A program made the position numbers and the translations under genes. The notes under the pieces were generated by a model, which did not search any database, was not told where the DNA came from, and worked only from the letters and a program-made list of their open reading frames with translations. A stretch of 10,456 bases of DNA from JBARRO01 sp049644265 (GTDB taxonomy: Bacteria; Bacteroidota; Ignavibacteria; UBA10030): assembly GCA_049644265.1 (NCBI GenBank), contig JBARRO010000177.1, positions 1 to 10,456 on the forward strand. The letters are read 5' to 3'. Numbering within the stretch: the stretch's first letter is position 1; every line of letters begins with the position of its first letter. Positions 1-7,149 of this stretch are shown here, piece after piece.

Positions 1-6
1 GAGTAC

Positions 7-483
7 ATGAACGACCAACATCAGAAATATATGATGGAGACGATCCGACTCTCCACGGAAAATGTCCGAAGCGGAACCGGCGGACCATTCGCGGCACTCA
101 TCGTAAAGAATGGATCCGTCATAGCACGGGGAACTAACTGCGTGACTTCGGCGAACGACCCGACTGCCCACGCCGAAATCATTGCGATCAGAGAGGCATG
201 CAGGGTGCTGAAGGCGTTTCAGCTCACGGGATGCGAAATGTATACGTCCTGCGAGCCATGTCCGATGTGTCTCGGAGCCATATACTGGGCGCGACCGGAT
301 CGGGTTTACTTCGGCAACACAAAAGAGGATGCGTCAGAAATCGGTTTTGACGATTCCTTCATTTACGACCAGCTTCATCTCAACGCGTCGGCACGGAAAA
401 TTCCCATGATACAACTCATGCAGAAAGAAGCGATGGCGGCGTTTGATGAGTGGAGGAAGAAGGAAGATAAGATCAAATATTAG
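7..483 (+). CDS. guaD: Guanine deaminase (CDA-fold nucleoside/nucleobase deaminase)
   Basis: This 158-residue protein is a cytosolic zinc deaminase that probably converts guanine to xanthine plus ammonia in purine breakdown. Seen in the sequence: the HAE motif (zinc ligand His55, proton-shuttle Glu57) and the PCPMC motif (zinc ligands Cys85 and Cys88). A GFDDSFIY segment lies at about 113-120, and the protein ends in Lys-Tyr. As I recall the family, Bacillus subtilis GuaD is about 156 residues, shares the DPTAHAE, TSCEPCPMCLGAIYWARP and GFDDSFIY blocks, and uses a C-terminal Tyr in a domain-swapped lid. The match is close enough to prefer guanine deaminase over the tRNA-adenosine deaminase TadA. 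The ATG at 7 matches the expected N-terminus, but the frame is open to the window edge, so an upstream start or a co-transcribed neighbour outside cannot be excluded. It converges on the moeB-like gene, with a repeat array between the two. Confidence 0.88.
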   Translation: MNDQHQKYMMETIRLSTENVRSGTGGPFAALIVKNGSVIARGTNCVTSANDPTAHAEIIAIREACRVLKAFQLTGCEMYTSCEPCPMCLGAIYWARPDRVYFGNTKEDASEIGFDDSFIYDQLHLNASARKIPMIQLMQKEAMAAFDEWRKKEDKIKY

Positions 484-490
484 GAAGAAG

Positions 491-577
491 TTCAAAGTCC
501 AGAGTTTAGAGTTTAAAGTTTAGGGTTTGAGGTTCAAAGTTATTGAACTCGAAACTCGCAACTTCAAACTCGAAACC
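491..577. repeat. Inverted heptamer array A, in a convergent intergenic gap
   Basis: The whole 95-base gap between two converging stop codons is built from degenerate 7-base units. From 492 to 540 seven consecutive units end in AGT or GGT (for example TTAGAGT, TTAAAGT, TCAAAGT). After a 6-base spacer, 547-574 carries four units of the opposite sense (ACTCGAA, ACTCGCA, ACTTCAA, ACTCGAA). The halves can pair locally: 526-534 against 560-568 over nine positions, allowing one G·U. The array shares the 12-base word AACTCGCAACTT (553-564) and the 13-base word AAACTCGAAACCA (566-578) with array B at 3394-3499. A role as bidirectional terminator or as a spreading repeat is inference. Confidence 0.8.
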
Positions 578-578
578 A

Positions 579-1754
579 TCAGTATTTCGGTTTGGACGGA
601 TCGATCCGGTCGGCCCAGGCAAGAATTCCCCCCGCAAGGTTCTTCACTTTGGTAAATCCAGCCTTCTGCAAGAACGCAGCCGCGCGGGCGCTCCGCGAGC
701 CGCTGCGACAATAAACGACGATTTCTTTCGAGCGGTCAAGTTCTTCCATGCGTCTTGGCAAATCGTTCAGAGGCATGAGAAGTCCTCCGATGTTCACGAA
801 CTCGTGTTCATTCGGCTCTCGCACATCCAGGATGAACACTTCCTCGTGCTGCTTGAGTCTTTTGCTCAGTTCTTCGACCGAAATATCGGGTACGCCCATT
901 TCGTCCTCGCGTTGTCGTGATGTTTTGATGCCGCAAAATTCCTCGTAATCAATGAGATCGCGTATCGACGGATGACTTCCGCAGACCGGGCAATCGGGAT
1001 TCTTCCGGAGTCGCAGCTCCCGAAATTGCATCTTCAGGGCATCCAGCAGCAGGAGACGACCGACGAGCGGGTCGCCGATTCCAAGCAACAGCTTTAGCAC
1101 CTCTGTCGCTTGAATGGTCCCAATAATACCGGGCAGGACACCGAATACTCCGCCTTCCGCGCAGGATGGAACAAGTCCGGGCGGTGGGGGCTCCGGGTAC
1201 AGACAACGATAGCACGGGCCCTGCTCCGCATCGAACACAGACACCTGGCCTTCGAACCGAAAAATACTGCCGTACACATTCGGTTTCTTCAGCAGCACAC
1301 ACGCGTCGTTGACCAGATACCGTGTTGGGAAATTGTCTGCGCCATCCACGACGACATCGAACGCATGGAGAATCTCCAGGGCATTCTCCGAAGTCAGACG
1401 GGTTTCAAACAACTCAACCTCGACATACGGATTGATCCCCCTGAGTCGCTCGCGGGCCGAACTCAGCTTTGATTTTCCCACGCTGTCAGATGAGTGGAGA
1501 ATCTGCCGCTGAAGGTTCGAAGCATCGACAACATCGTCATCGACAATCCCGATTTTTCCCACACCCGCCGCCGCAAGATACATCGCCACCGGCGACCCCA
1601 AGCCACCCGCTCCCACCAGCAGAACTCCCGATGTTTTGAGCTTTCTTTGACCCACCACCCCGACTTCCGGCATGATTATGTGCCGGCTGTAGCGGGTAAG
1701 CTCGTCCCGTGTCAGGTCCCGGTCATCTGTCGTAAGCGCGCTCTTCATCGACAT
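579..1754 (-). CDS. moeB: MoeB/ThiF-type sulfur-carrier adenylyltransferase fused to rhodanese
   Basis: This 391-residue two-domain E1-like enzyme activates the C-terminal glycine of a ubiquitin-like sulfur carrier (MoaD, ThiS or CysO type) with ATP. Its rhodanese domain can then deliver sulfur for molybdopterin, thiamin or cysteine synthesis. Seen in the sequence: the nucleotide-binding GAGGLGS loop at 48-54, an RQILH segment near 83-87, and zinc-binding CxxC pairs at Cys181/Cys184 and Cys255/Cys258. A candidate adenylation-domain Cys198 lies in SCAEGG. The rhodanese domain starts at about 290 and has DVREPNE near 310 and the active-site loop CRSGSRS with Cys349. The fused layout matches the bacterial MoeZ/MoeBR and eukaryotic MOCS3/Uba4 families. 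I chose ATG 1754; a TTG directly upstream and another ATG at 1748 are alternatives, and no Shine-Dalgarno is visible. No sulfur-carrier gene is in the window, so the pathway served is open. The gene diverges from the dehydrogenase at 1873. Confidence 0.9.
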   Translation of the reverse strand: MSMKSALTTDDRDLTRDELTRYSRHIIMPEVGVVGQRKLKTSGVLLVGAGGLGSPVAMYLAAAGVGKIGIVDDDVVDASNLQRQILHSSDSVGKSKLSSARERLRGINPYVEVELFETRLTSENALEILHAFDVVVDGADNFPTRYLVNDACVLLKKPNVYGSIFRFEGQVSVFDAEQGPCYRCLYPEPPPPGLVPSCAEGGVFGVLPGIIGTIQATEVLKLLLGIGDPLVGRLLLLDALKMQFRELRLRKNPDCPVCGSHPSIRDLIDYEEFCGIKTSRQREDEMGVPDISVEELSKRLKQHEEVFILDVREPNEHEFVNIGGLLMPLNDLPRRMEELDRSKEIVVYCRSGSRSARAAAFLQKAGFTKVKNLAGGILAWADRIDPSKPKY

Positions 1755-1872
1755 CAAGATGGAAAAATCATTTCAAGGATGCAAATCCGCCAACTCCGTG
1801 CCTTGCTTTTAACACCCATGCTCCGTAGCTTTTGGCAACACTCAGACACATTCAATTACCAGGAGTCCGGAA
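1755..1872. promoter_or_regulatory. Divergent intergenic region, expected to hold two promoters
   Basis: These 118 bases lie between the divergent starts of the moeB-like gene and the semialdehyde dehydrogenase, so promoters for both are expected here. On the plus strand there is a weak pair: TTGC at 1803-1806 and TAGCTTTT at 1826-1833, separated by 19 bases. This loosely resembles the Bacteroidota TTTG/TAnnTTTG pattern but matches it incompletely. No convincing operator palindrome is visible. Placing a promoter here rests on gene orientation, not on a strong motif. Confidence 0.3.
1861..1865 (+). promoter_or_regulatory. Ribosome binding site (AGGAG) of the dehydrogenase gene
   Basis: AGGAG lies seven bases upstream of the ATG at 1873. 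It fixes that start in preference to the internal ATG 26 codons further on. It also shows that Shine-Dalgarno signals are used by at least some genes in this genome. Confidence 0.75.
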
Positions 1873-3387
1873 ATGTCTCCGCAGACCTCATCACCACTCG
1901 AGACGATCCACGCAGGCATCAAATCCTCAAACGGAGTTCGACTTGTCATGAATTATGTCGGTGGCCGATGGGCCGAGTCGACGACCGGAACTCATCTGCC
2001 AGTCATGAATCCTTCTCTCGGGCAGCAGATTGCCAAAGTGCCCCTCTCGACCGCGGAAGAGGTTGATGCGGCGGTTCGGGCTGCGAAAGCAGCATTTCCC
2101 GTCTGGTCCTCAATGCCAATCAAAGAGCGTGCACAGGTTTTCTACCATTACAAAACACTCATGGAAAAGAACTTCGACTCGCTTGCTGCGCTCGTTCATG
2201 AAGAAAACGGAAAGATCATGAGTGAAGCGTCGGCGGAGATCGAGAAATCCATTGAAGTGACTGAGTTTGCGTGCTCCATGCCGCAGCTCGCCGCGGGCGA
2301 GATTCTGGAAGTGAGCAAAGGGGTGGAATGCCGGATCGATCGTCACCCGCTGGGCGTCGTCGCATGTATTACGCCGTTCAACTTCCCTAACATGGTTCCC
2401 AACTGGACAATCCCCAATGCTCTGGTTCTGGGAAACACGCTGATTCTCAAACCCTCCCAACAAGTTCCTTTGAGTTCTCTTCGCATCGCCGAATTGCTCA
2501 AAGAGGCGGGGCTGCCCGACGGAGTGTTCAACATTGTCCATGGAGCCCAAGAAGTCGTGGAGGCCATCTGCGACCATCCGGGAATCGAGGCCGTAACGTT
2601 TGTCGGATCGACGAAGGTTGCGAAGATCGTGTACCAGCGGGCTACTGCACACCTCAAGCGCGCGCTTTGTCTCGGCGGAGCAAAGAATCACTTGATTGTT
2701 CTTCCCGATGCGAATGAAGAAATGGCTGCGTCCAATATCGCCGCTTCGATGAGCGGATGCGCGGGTCAACGCTGTATGGCGGCTTCCGCGATGGTCGCGG
2801 TTGGACCGGTCGACCATATTATCCGAAAGCTCTGCGACGAGGCGAAGAAGATCGTTCCGGGGAAAAATCTTGGGTCAGTGATCTCGAAGGAAGCGAAGGA
2901 ACGGATCGAGCGCTACATCACGGAGGCTGAGCAGCAGGGAGCAAAAATTCTTGTGGATGGACGAGGCGCAAAAGTCCCGGGCAAGGAGGATGGTTACTAT
3001 GTGGGTCCGACCGTCATTGATGATGTACGCCCCGACATGAAGATCGCAAAGGAAGAAGTGTTTGGGCCCGTCCTTGTCATCATGAGGACAACGACAATCG
3101 ACGAAGCACTCAAGATCGAAAATCAGAATCCCTACGGCAACGCGGCTTCCGTGTTTACGCAAAGCGGCGGAGCGGCGCGATACGTCATAGAACGGGCAAG
3201 CGCGGGGATGATCGGAGTGAATATTGGCGTTCCGGTTCCACGGGAGCCATTCTCGTTTGGGGGATGGAACGAATCAAAATTCGGCTCCGGGGACATCACG
3301 GGGAAGAGCTCTATCGAGTTCTTCACGAAACCCAAGAAAACCACGACGAAGTGGAATCCCGAGAGCAGGGTGAATTGGATGTCTTAA
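1873..3387 (+). CDS. mmsA: CoA-acylating methylmalonate/malonate-semialdehyde dehydrogenase
   Basis: This 504-residue enzyme belongs to the MmsA/IolA branch of the aldehyde dehydrogenases. The family oxidises methylmalonate semialdehyde to propionyl-CoA and malonate semialdehyde to acetyl-CoA with NAD and CoA, releasing carbon dioxide; it acts in valine, thymine/uracil or inositol breakdown. Seen in the sequence: catalytic Cys301 in GQRCMA, preceded by Arg300; the cofactor-fold motif FVGSTKVAK; and GGAKNH where ordinary aldehyde dehydrogenases carry their general-base glutamate, as expected for the CoA-acylating branch. The C-terminal FGGWNESKFG segment is also typical of the superfamily. One oddity: the position I align with B. 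subtilis IolA Arg107, reported to help bind the substrate carboxylate, is Lys125 here. The N-terminus is roughly 20 residues longer than IolA, but the start has a good AGGAG site. The dihydropyrimidinase and NCS1 carrier nearby suggest a role at the end of reductive pyrimidine breakdown (inference). Confidence 0.88.
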   Translation: MSPQTSSPLETIHAGIKSSNGVRLVMNYVGGRWAESTTGTHLPVMNPSLGQQIAKVPLSTAEEVDAAVRAAKAAFPVWSSMPIKERAQVFYHYKTLMEKNFDSLAALVHEENGKIMSEASAEIEKSIEVTEFACSMPQLAAGEILEVSKGVECRIDRHPLGVVACITPFNFPNMVPNWTIPNALVLGNTLILKPSQQVPLSSLRIAELLKEAGLPDGVFNIVHGAQEVVEAICDHPGIEAVTFVGSTKVAKIVYQRATAHLKRALCLGGAKNHLIVLPDANEEMAASNIAASMSGCAGQRCMAASAMVAVGPVDHIIRKLCDEAKKIVPGKNLGSVISKEAKERIERYITEAEQQGAKILVDGRGAKVPGKEDGYYVGPTVIDDVRPDMKIAKEEVFGPVLVIMRTTTIDEALKIENQNPYGNAASVFTQSGGAARYVIERASAGMIGVNIGVPVPREPFSFGGWNESKFGSGDITGKSSIEFFTKPKKTTTKWNPESRVNWMS

Positions 3388-3393
3388 GAGCAG

Positions 3394-3499
3394 TTATGAG
3401 TTTCGAGTTGTGAGTTACGAGTATCGAAGGCTAAGAAAAAGATGGCTTCCAAACTAGAAACTCGAAACCAGAAATGCGAAACTAGGAACTCGCAACTTT
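3394..3499. repeat. Inverted heptamer array B, in a convergent gap and running into a gene end
   Basis: The left part (3394-3428) reads as 7-base units such as TTATGAG, TTTCGAG, TTGTGAG and TTACGAG. A 22-base non-repeat centre follows. The right part (3451-3499) is the reverse sense: AAACTAG, AAACTCG, AAACCAG, AAATGCG, AAACTAG, GAACTCG. There is an exact 10-base inverted match (3400-3409 with 3459-3468), and a second one with a single G·U-type mismatch (3407-3416 with 3487-3496). Positions 3487-3498 and 3458-3470 repeat words from array A exactly. The array covers the transporter stop codon at 3482-3484 and its last few codons. Function unknown; terminator or mobile repeat are both possible. 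Confidence 0.8.
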
Positions 3500-4987
3500 C
3501 TTTTCCTTCCTCATTAGTATCGCGTACAGCACAAACGCCACACTAAATCCCACGAACCAGGCGTAGTTGTAGAGTCCCATCAGGAACGGGCCCACATCTG
3601 CAGGATCGATCACTTTGATTGTACCAAGGAAGCCCGGCACATTCGGTGCAACTCCGAGGACGAGCGCGACGATTGCTGCCGGATTGAAGCCCTTGCTGTA
3701 GGTGTACGCTCCCTTCAACGAATACAGATCAGCCCCGCGCAGCGTCATTTTCCGCACGAAGAAGTAATCGCAAATCAGAATCCCGCCAATCGGTCCGAGA
3801 AGCGCCGAATACCCCACCAGCCACGTAAAAATGTATCCGCTTGGATCAGAAACCAGCTTCCAGGGCTGAATCAGAATCCCGATGATCCCCGTGATCAACC
3901 CTCCCACCCTGAACGTAATCTTCGACGGCCAAAGATTCGAAAAATCGTTGGCTGGGCTGACCACATTGGCTGCGAGGTTCGTCGCAAGGGTCGCCAGACA
4001 CAGTGCAAAAAGAGAGACCGCGAGCACAACGGGGTTCGTGAACCGCGTGATAAGAACGATGGGATCCCAGATCGGGAATCCGCCATAGATGACAATGGTG
4101 GCAGATGTAACGGCCACTCCGATGAAAGAATACAGCGCCATCGTCAACGGCAATCCGATCGCCTGGCCGAGCATCTGGTCACGCTGCGTGCGGGAATACC
4201 GTGTGAAATCCGGAATGTTGAGCGAGAGCGTCGCCCAGAATCCGATCATGCCCGTCAGGGACGGAAAAAATACAGCCCAGAACTGGCCTGCCTTCGGCCC
4301 GCCGGGAACGAATTGCGACGGCTGAGAAAGCATCGGTCCGAATCCCCCTGCTTGCTGATACGCCCAGGCCAGCAACGCCAGGCCAAGGGCAATAAGGAGA
4401 GGGGCTTTAATGTCGAGGAGGAATCGTATCGACTCGATGCCCTTGTAGATGACCAGCATGTTGATCCCCCAGAAGAACATGAAGCACGCGAATTGCGCAA
4501 TGTTGATTCCCGCGATCGATGGAGGAAGGGCATCCCATGACGGAATGTAGATGGTCATGATCTTGTAGATTGCCCACCCTCCGATCCACGCCTGAATGCC
4601 GAACCACCCACACGCAACAAACGCGCGAAGCAAGGCCGGGATGTTCGCGCCACGGACTCCAAACGAAGAACGACAGTAGACGGGGAACGGGATTCCATAT
4701 TTCGTCCCGGCGTGGGCGTTGAGAATCATAGGAATCAGCACGATCAGATTTCCGAGGAACACTGTGATCACCGCCTGATACCAGTTCATTCCCTCCGAGA
4801 TGAGAGAGGAGGCCAGCATGTATGTTGGGATGCAGGCGGACATCGAAATCCACAACGCTGCGATGTTGTACGTGGTCCACTTCCGTTGCGAGAGTTTCGT
4901 GGGGGCGATATCGTCGTTGATCAGCGGACTGTGGTCGACGGAGGAAATGTCAACCTCGACCAATTCGGAGGACAGGATTTTCTTCAT
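3482..4987 (-). CDS. NCS1-family nucleobase/hydantoin/allantoin transporter
   Basis: This 501-residue inner-membrane secondary transporter has about 12 hydrophobic segments and probably imports a nucleobase or related ring (uracil, thymine, hydantoin or allantoin) with a cation. Seen in the sequence: the family N-terminal block with DIAPTKLSQRKW (26-37) and ALWISMSACIPTYMLAS (44-60). GWFGIQAWIGG (127-137) contains Trp128 and Gln132, which I align with the ring-stacking Trp117 and Gln121 of the hydantoin carrier Mhp1. SLNIPDFTRYSR (255-266) and TNLAANVVSPANDF (336-349) follow. The frame is open upstream to an ATG at 5119, but that start would overlap the peptidase gene by over 100 bases and add an unconserved tail, so I chose ATG 4987, 22 bases after the peptidase stop. 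No strong ribosome binding site is visible. It is last in the five-gene minus-strand run, and its final codons lie in a repeat array. The dihydropyrimidinase in the same run favours a pyrimidine or hydantoin substrate (inference). Confidence 0.9.
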   Translation of the reverse strand: MKKILSSELVEVDISSVDHSPLINDDIAPTKLSQRKWTTYNIAALWISMSACIPTYMLASSLISEGMNWYQAVITVFLGNLIVLIPMILNAHAGTKYGIPFPVYCRSSFGVRGANIPALLRAFVACGWFGIQAWIGGWAIYKIMTIYIPSWDALPPSIAGINIAQFACFMFFWGINMLVIYKGIESIRFLLDIKAPLLIALGLALLAWAYQQAGGFGPMLSQPSQFVPGGPKAGQFWAVFFPSLTGMIGFWATLSLNIPDFTRYSRTQRDQMLGQAIGLPLTMALYSFIGVAVTSATIVIYGGFPIWDPIVLITRFTNPVVLAVSLFALCLATLATNLAANVVSPANDFSNLWPSKITFRVGGLITGIIGILIQPWKLVSDPSGYIFTWLVGYSALLGPIGGILICDYFFVRKMTLRGADLYSLKGAYTYSKGFNPAAIVALVLGVAPNVPGFLGTIKVIDPADVGPFLMGLYNYAWFVGFSVAFVLYAILMRKEKKVASS

Positions 4988-5009
4988 GGATTCTCGATTG
5001 GGCGATTGG

Positions 5010-7109
5010 TTAGTATTTGGGCGTAATGCCAAGAATGTAATAGGCGAATGCATACTGGTCAGCCTGCACTTCAATTGCCTTGGAGAGATTCGATGAGCCG
5101 TGGCCGGATTTTGTTTCAATACGTATCAGGACGGGGCTCGATCCATTCTGGCACTCCTGCAGGGTCGCAGCGAATTTAAAGGAGTGAGCTGGCACGACTC
5201 GATCGTCGTGATCTGCGGTGGTTGCCAGCGTTGCCGGATACGCGGTCCCAGGCTTGAGGGCATGGAGCGGGGAATATTTCCGCAGATATTCAAACATCTC
5301 TTTGGAATCCTCCGAGGTGCCATAATCGTAGGCCCATCCTGCCCCCGCGGTGAATTTGTGATAGCGTAGCATGTCCATCACACCAACGGCGGGGAGTGCA
5401 ACCTTTGCGAGGTCCGGGCGCTGGGCCATCGTTGCTCCAACCAGCAGTCCTCCGTTTGAACCGCCCGATAACACCAGAGTGGAGCTTGAACAGTACTTGT
5501 TCTTGATGAGGTATTCCGCTGCTGCGATGAAGTCGTCGAACACATTCTGTTTGTGCATTTTGGTGCCGGCCAGATGCCACTTCTCTCCGTACTCGCCTCC
5601 GCCACGCAAGTTCGGCTGGGCGTAGATCCCTCCATTTTCCAGCCACACGATACGCGAAGTGCTGAAGCCTGGTAACAAGCTGATATTGAACCCTCCGTAC
5701 GCATAGAGCCAGGTGGGATTCTTCCCGTTAAGCTCAAGGCCTTTCTTGTAGACGATGAACATGGGAATCTTCGTTCCATCTTTGCTTTCGTAGAAGACCT
5801 GTTTCGTCTCATACGCATCGGGATCGAAGTCCACTTTTGGCTTCTCGTATAACATGGACTTTCCCGAGGCAATGTCGTATTTGAAAATTGTGTTTGGATA
5901 GGTAAAAGAGTTGAAGGAATAATACGTCTCCTTTTCCTTCTGCTTCCCGCCAAATCCGGACGCCGTTCCAATCCCCGGCAGTTCAACTTCGTGTTCCATC
6001 GCCCCATGCAAATCGTACTGCACGATCTTTGTCTTGACGTCCACGACGTAGTGTGCGAAGATTTTTCCACCGACCGTTGAGACCTCCAGAACATTCTGAG
6101 ATTCCGGAATGATGTCCTTCCAGTGATCGGGCGTTGGTGTCGCACAATCCACTTCGACAACCCGATTGTTTGGTGCATTCAGGTTCGTTTGAATGATCAG
6201 ACGTGAGCCATCATTATCCACTACATCGTTATTATGTTCGAAATTGCTGACAACGGTCACAAGAGAGCTTTTCGGATCCGTGAGATCCTGGACATACAGC
6301 TCATTTCCCGTAGTGCTGACCGATGCCGATATGACAAGAAATCGTTCATCCTCGGTTACTGACGCGCCGATGTAGCGTCTCGGAGTCTTTTCACCGCCGA
6401 AGACGAGTTTGTCGTCCTTTTGGGAAGTCCCGAGAGCGTGATAGTATAGTTTATGGTACTGTGTTTTCTCCGAGAGCTGGCTTCCGAGCGGTTTGTCATA
6501 ACTGCTGTAGTAGAATCCACCATTGCCTTTCCAGGAAATCCCGCTGAACTTGACATCGCGGAGCGTGTCTTCAACCATGGATTCGTCGGCAGTCTTGATC
6601 ACGATGATCTTTCTCCAGTCCGAACCTCCTTCACTGATCAGGTACGCCGCAAGGGAGCCGTCTTTCGTGAACGAAATACCTGCAAGCCCAACCGTTCCAT
6701 CTTTGGAGAATGTGTTTGGATCGAGGAACACTTCCGGCTGGCCGTTTGGGCTGCCCCTTCGAAAAAGAACATTGTGGTTTTGTAGTCCGCTGTTCTTGTA
6801 GAAATACTCATATCCGCCTTCCTTGAACGGGGCCCCCAAGCGTTCGTAATTATACACAGCCTCCAGCCTTGCCTTGATCTTGTCGCGATAAGGAATTTTG
6901 TTCAGGAACGAGAATGTCACCTCGTTTTCCGCCTTCACCCAATCAGCGGTTTGCTTTGACGTGTCATTTTCCAGCCAGCGATACGGATCAGAGACTTTCA
7001 CTCCAAAATAGGTGTCGGCATAGTCTATCTTCGGTGTTGCAGGATATTTCAATGGCTGCGCAACCAGGGAACAAGACATGGCGACGAGAAAAAACAGTTG
7101 CTTATTCAT
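5010..7109 (-). CDS. Secreted prolyl oligopeptidase (serine peptidase family S9A)
   Basis: This 699-residue enzyme cleaves short peptides after proline. It has an N-terminal hydrophobic signal (about residues 1-18, MNKQLFF onwards, plausible cleavage near VAQ), so a periplasmic or external location is likely. The N-terminal domain carries DPYRWLEN, typical of S9A, and then a beta-propeller to about residue 420. The C-terminal alpha/beta-hydrolase domain holds the triad Ser551 (SGGSNGG), Asp635 (DHDDRVVP) and His670 (KSGHG). Length fits the family (about 700). Two nearby ATGs exist, at 7115 and 7109; AGAGG at 7117-7121 is one base from the first and seven from the second, so I use 7109. The gene lies between the HEGGH membrane protein (40 bases upstream) and the transporter (22 bases downstream). 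A link to nucleobase use is not obvious; general peptide scavenging is likelier. Confidence 0.93.
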   Translation of the reverse strand: MNKQLFFLVAMSCSLVAQPLKYPATPKIDYADTYFGVKVSDPYRWLENDTSKQTADWVKAENEVTFSFLNKIPYRDKIKARLEAVYNYERLGAPFKEGGYEYFYKNSGLQNHNVLFRRGSPNGQPEVFLDPNTFSKDGTVGLAGISFTKDGSLAAYLISEGGSDWRKIIVIKTADESMVEDTLRDVKFSGISWKGNGGFYYSSYDKPLGSQLSEKTQYHKLYYHALGTSQKDDKLVFGGEKTPRRYIGASVTEDERFLVISASVSTTGNELYVQDLTDPKSSLVTVVSNFEHNNDVVDNDGSRLIIQTNLNAPNNRVVEVDCATPTPDHWKDIIPESQNVLEVSTVGGKIFAHYVVDVKTKIVQYDLHGAMEHEVELPGIGTASGFGGKQKEKETYYSFNSFTYPNTIFKYDIASGKSMLYEKPKVDFDPDAYETKQVFYESKDGTKIPMFIVYKKGLELNGKNPTWLYAYGGFNISLLPGFSTSRIVWLENGGIYAQPNLRGGGEYGEKWHLAGTKMHKQNVFDDFIAAAEYLIKNKYCSSSTLVLSGGSNGGLLVGATMAQRPDLAKVALPAVGVMDMLRYHKFTAGAGWAYDYGTSEDSKEMFEYLRKYSPLHALKPGTAYPATLATTADHDDRVVPAHSFKFAATLQECQNGSSPVLIRIETKSGHGSSNLSKAIEVQADQYAFAYYILGITPKY

Positions 7110-7116
7110 TTGCATA

Positions 7117-7121
7117 CCTCT
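7117..7121 (-). promoter_or_regulatory. Ribosome binding site deciding the peptidase start
   Basis: Read on the minus strand this is AGAGG. It lies one base before the ATG at 7115, which is too close, and seven bases before the ATG at 7109, which is normal. It therefore supports the shorter peptidase start. Confidence 0.55.
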
Positions 7122-7149
7122 TTTTGTGAATGAAGGAGTTCGTTCTCAA

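Noticed and set aside
491..577. CRISPR array or coding microsatellite in the heptamer region
   Set aside because: The units are only 7 bases, have no spacers, vary in sequence and reverse polarity in the middle. No cas gene is present.
2110..2817. 235-codon open frame on the minus strand inside the dehydrogenase gene
   Set aside because: The translation is rich in Arg and His and has no recognisable motif. It lies wholly opposite a well-conserved gene, so it is a shadow frame.
4988..5119. N-terminal 44-residue extension of the transporter from the ATG at 5119
   Set aside because: It would overlap the end of the peptidase gene. The residues do not resemble NCS1 N-termini, and the ATG at 4987 sits just after the peptidase stop.
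5378..6178. 266-codon open frame in another frame of the peptidase gene
   Set aside because: It overlaps the conserved beta-propeller and hydrolase coding sequence and has biased Ser/Arg/Thr composition without a family match.
7057..7109. Lipoprotein signal in the prolyl oligopeptidase (Cys in AMSC)
   Set aside because: The residues before the Cys (Ala-Met-Ser) fit a lipobox poorly, and hydrophobic sequence continues after it. An ordinary signal peptide is likelier.
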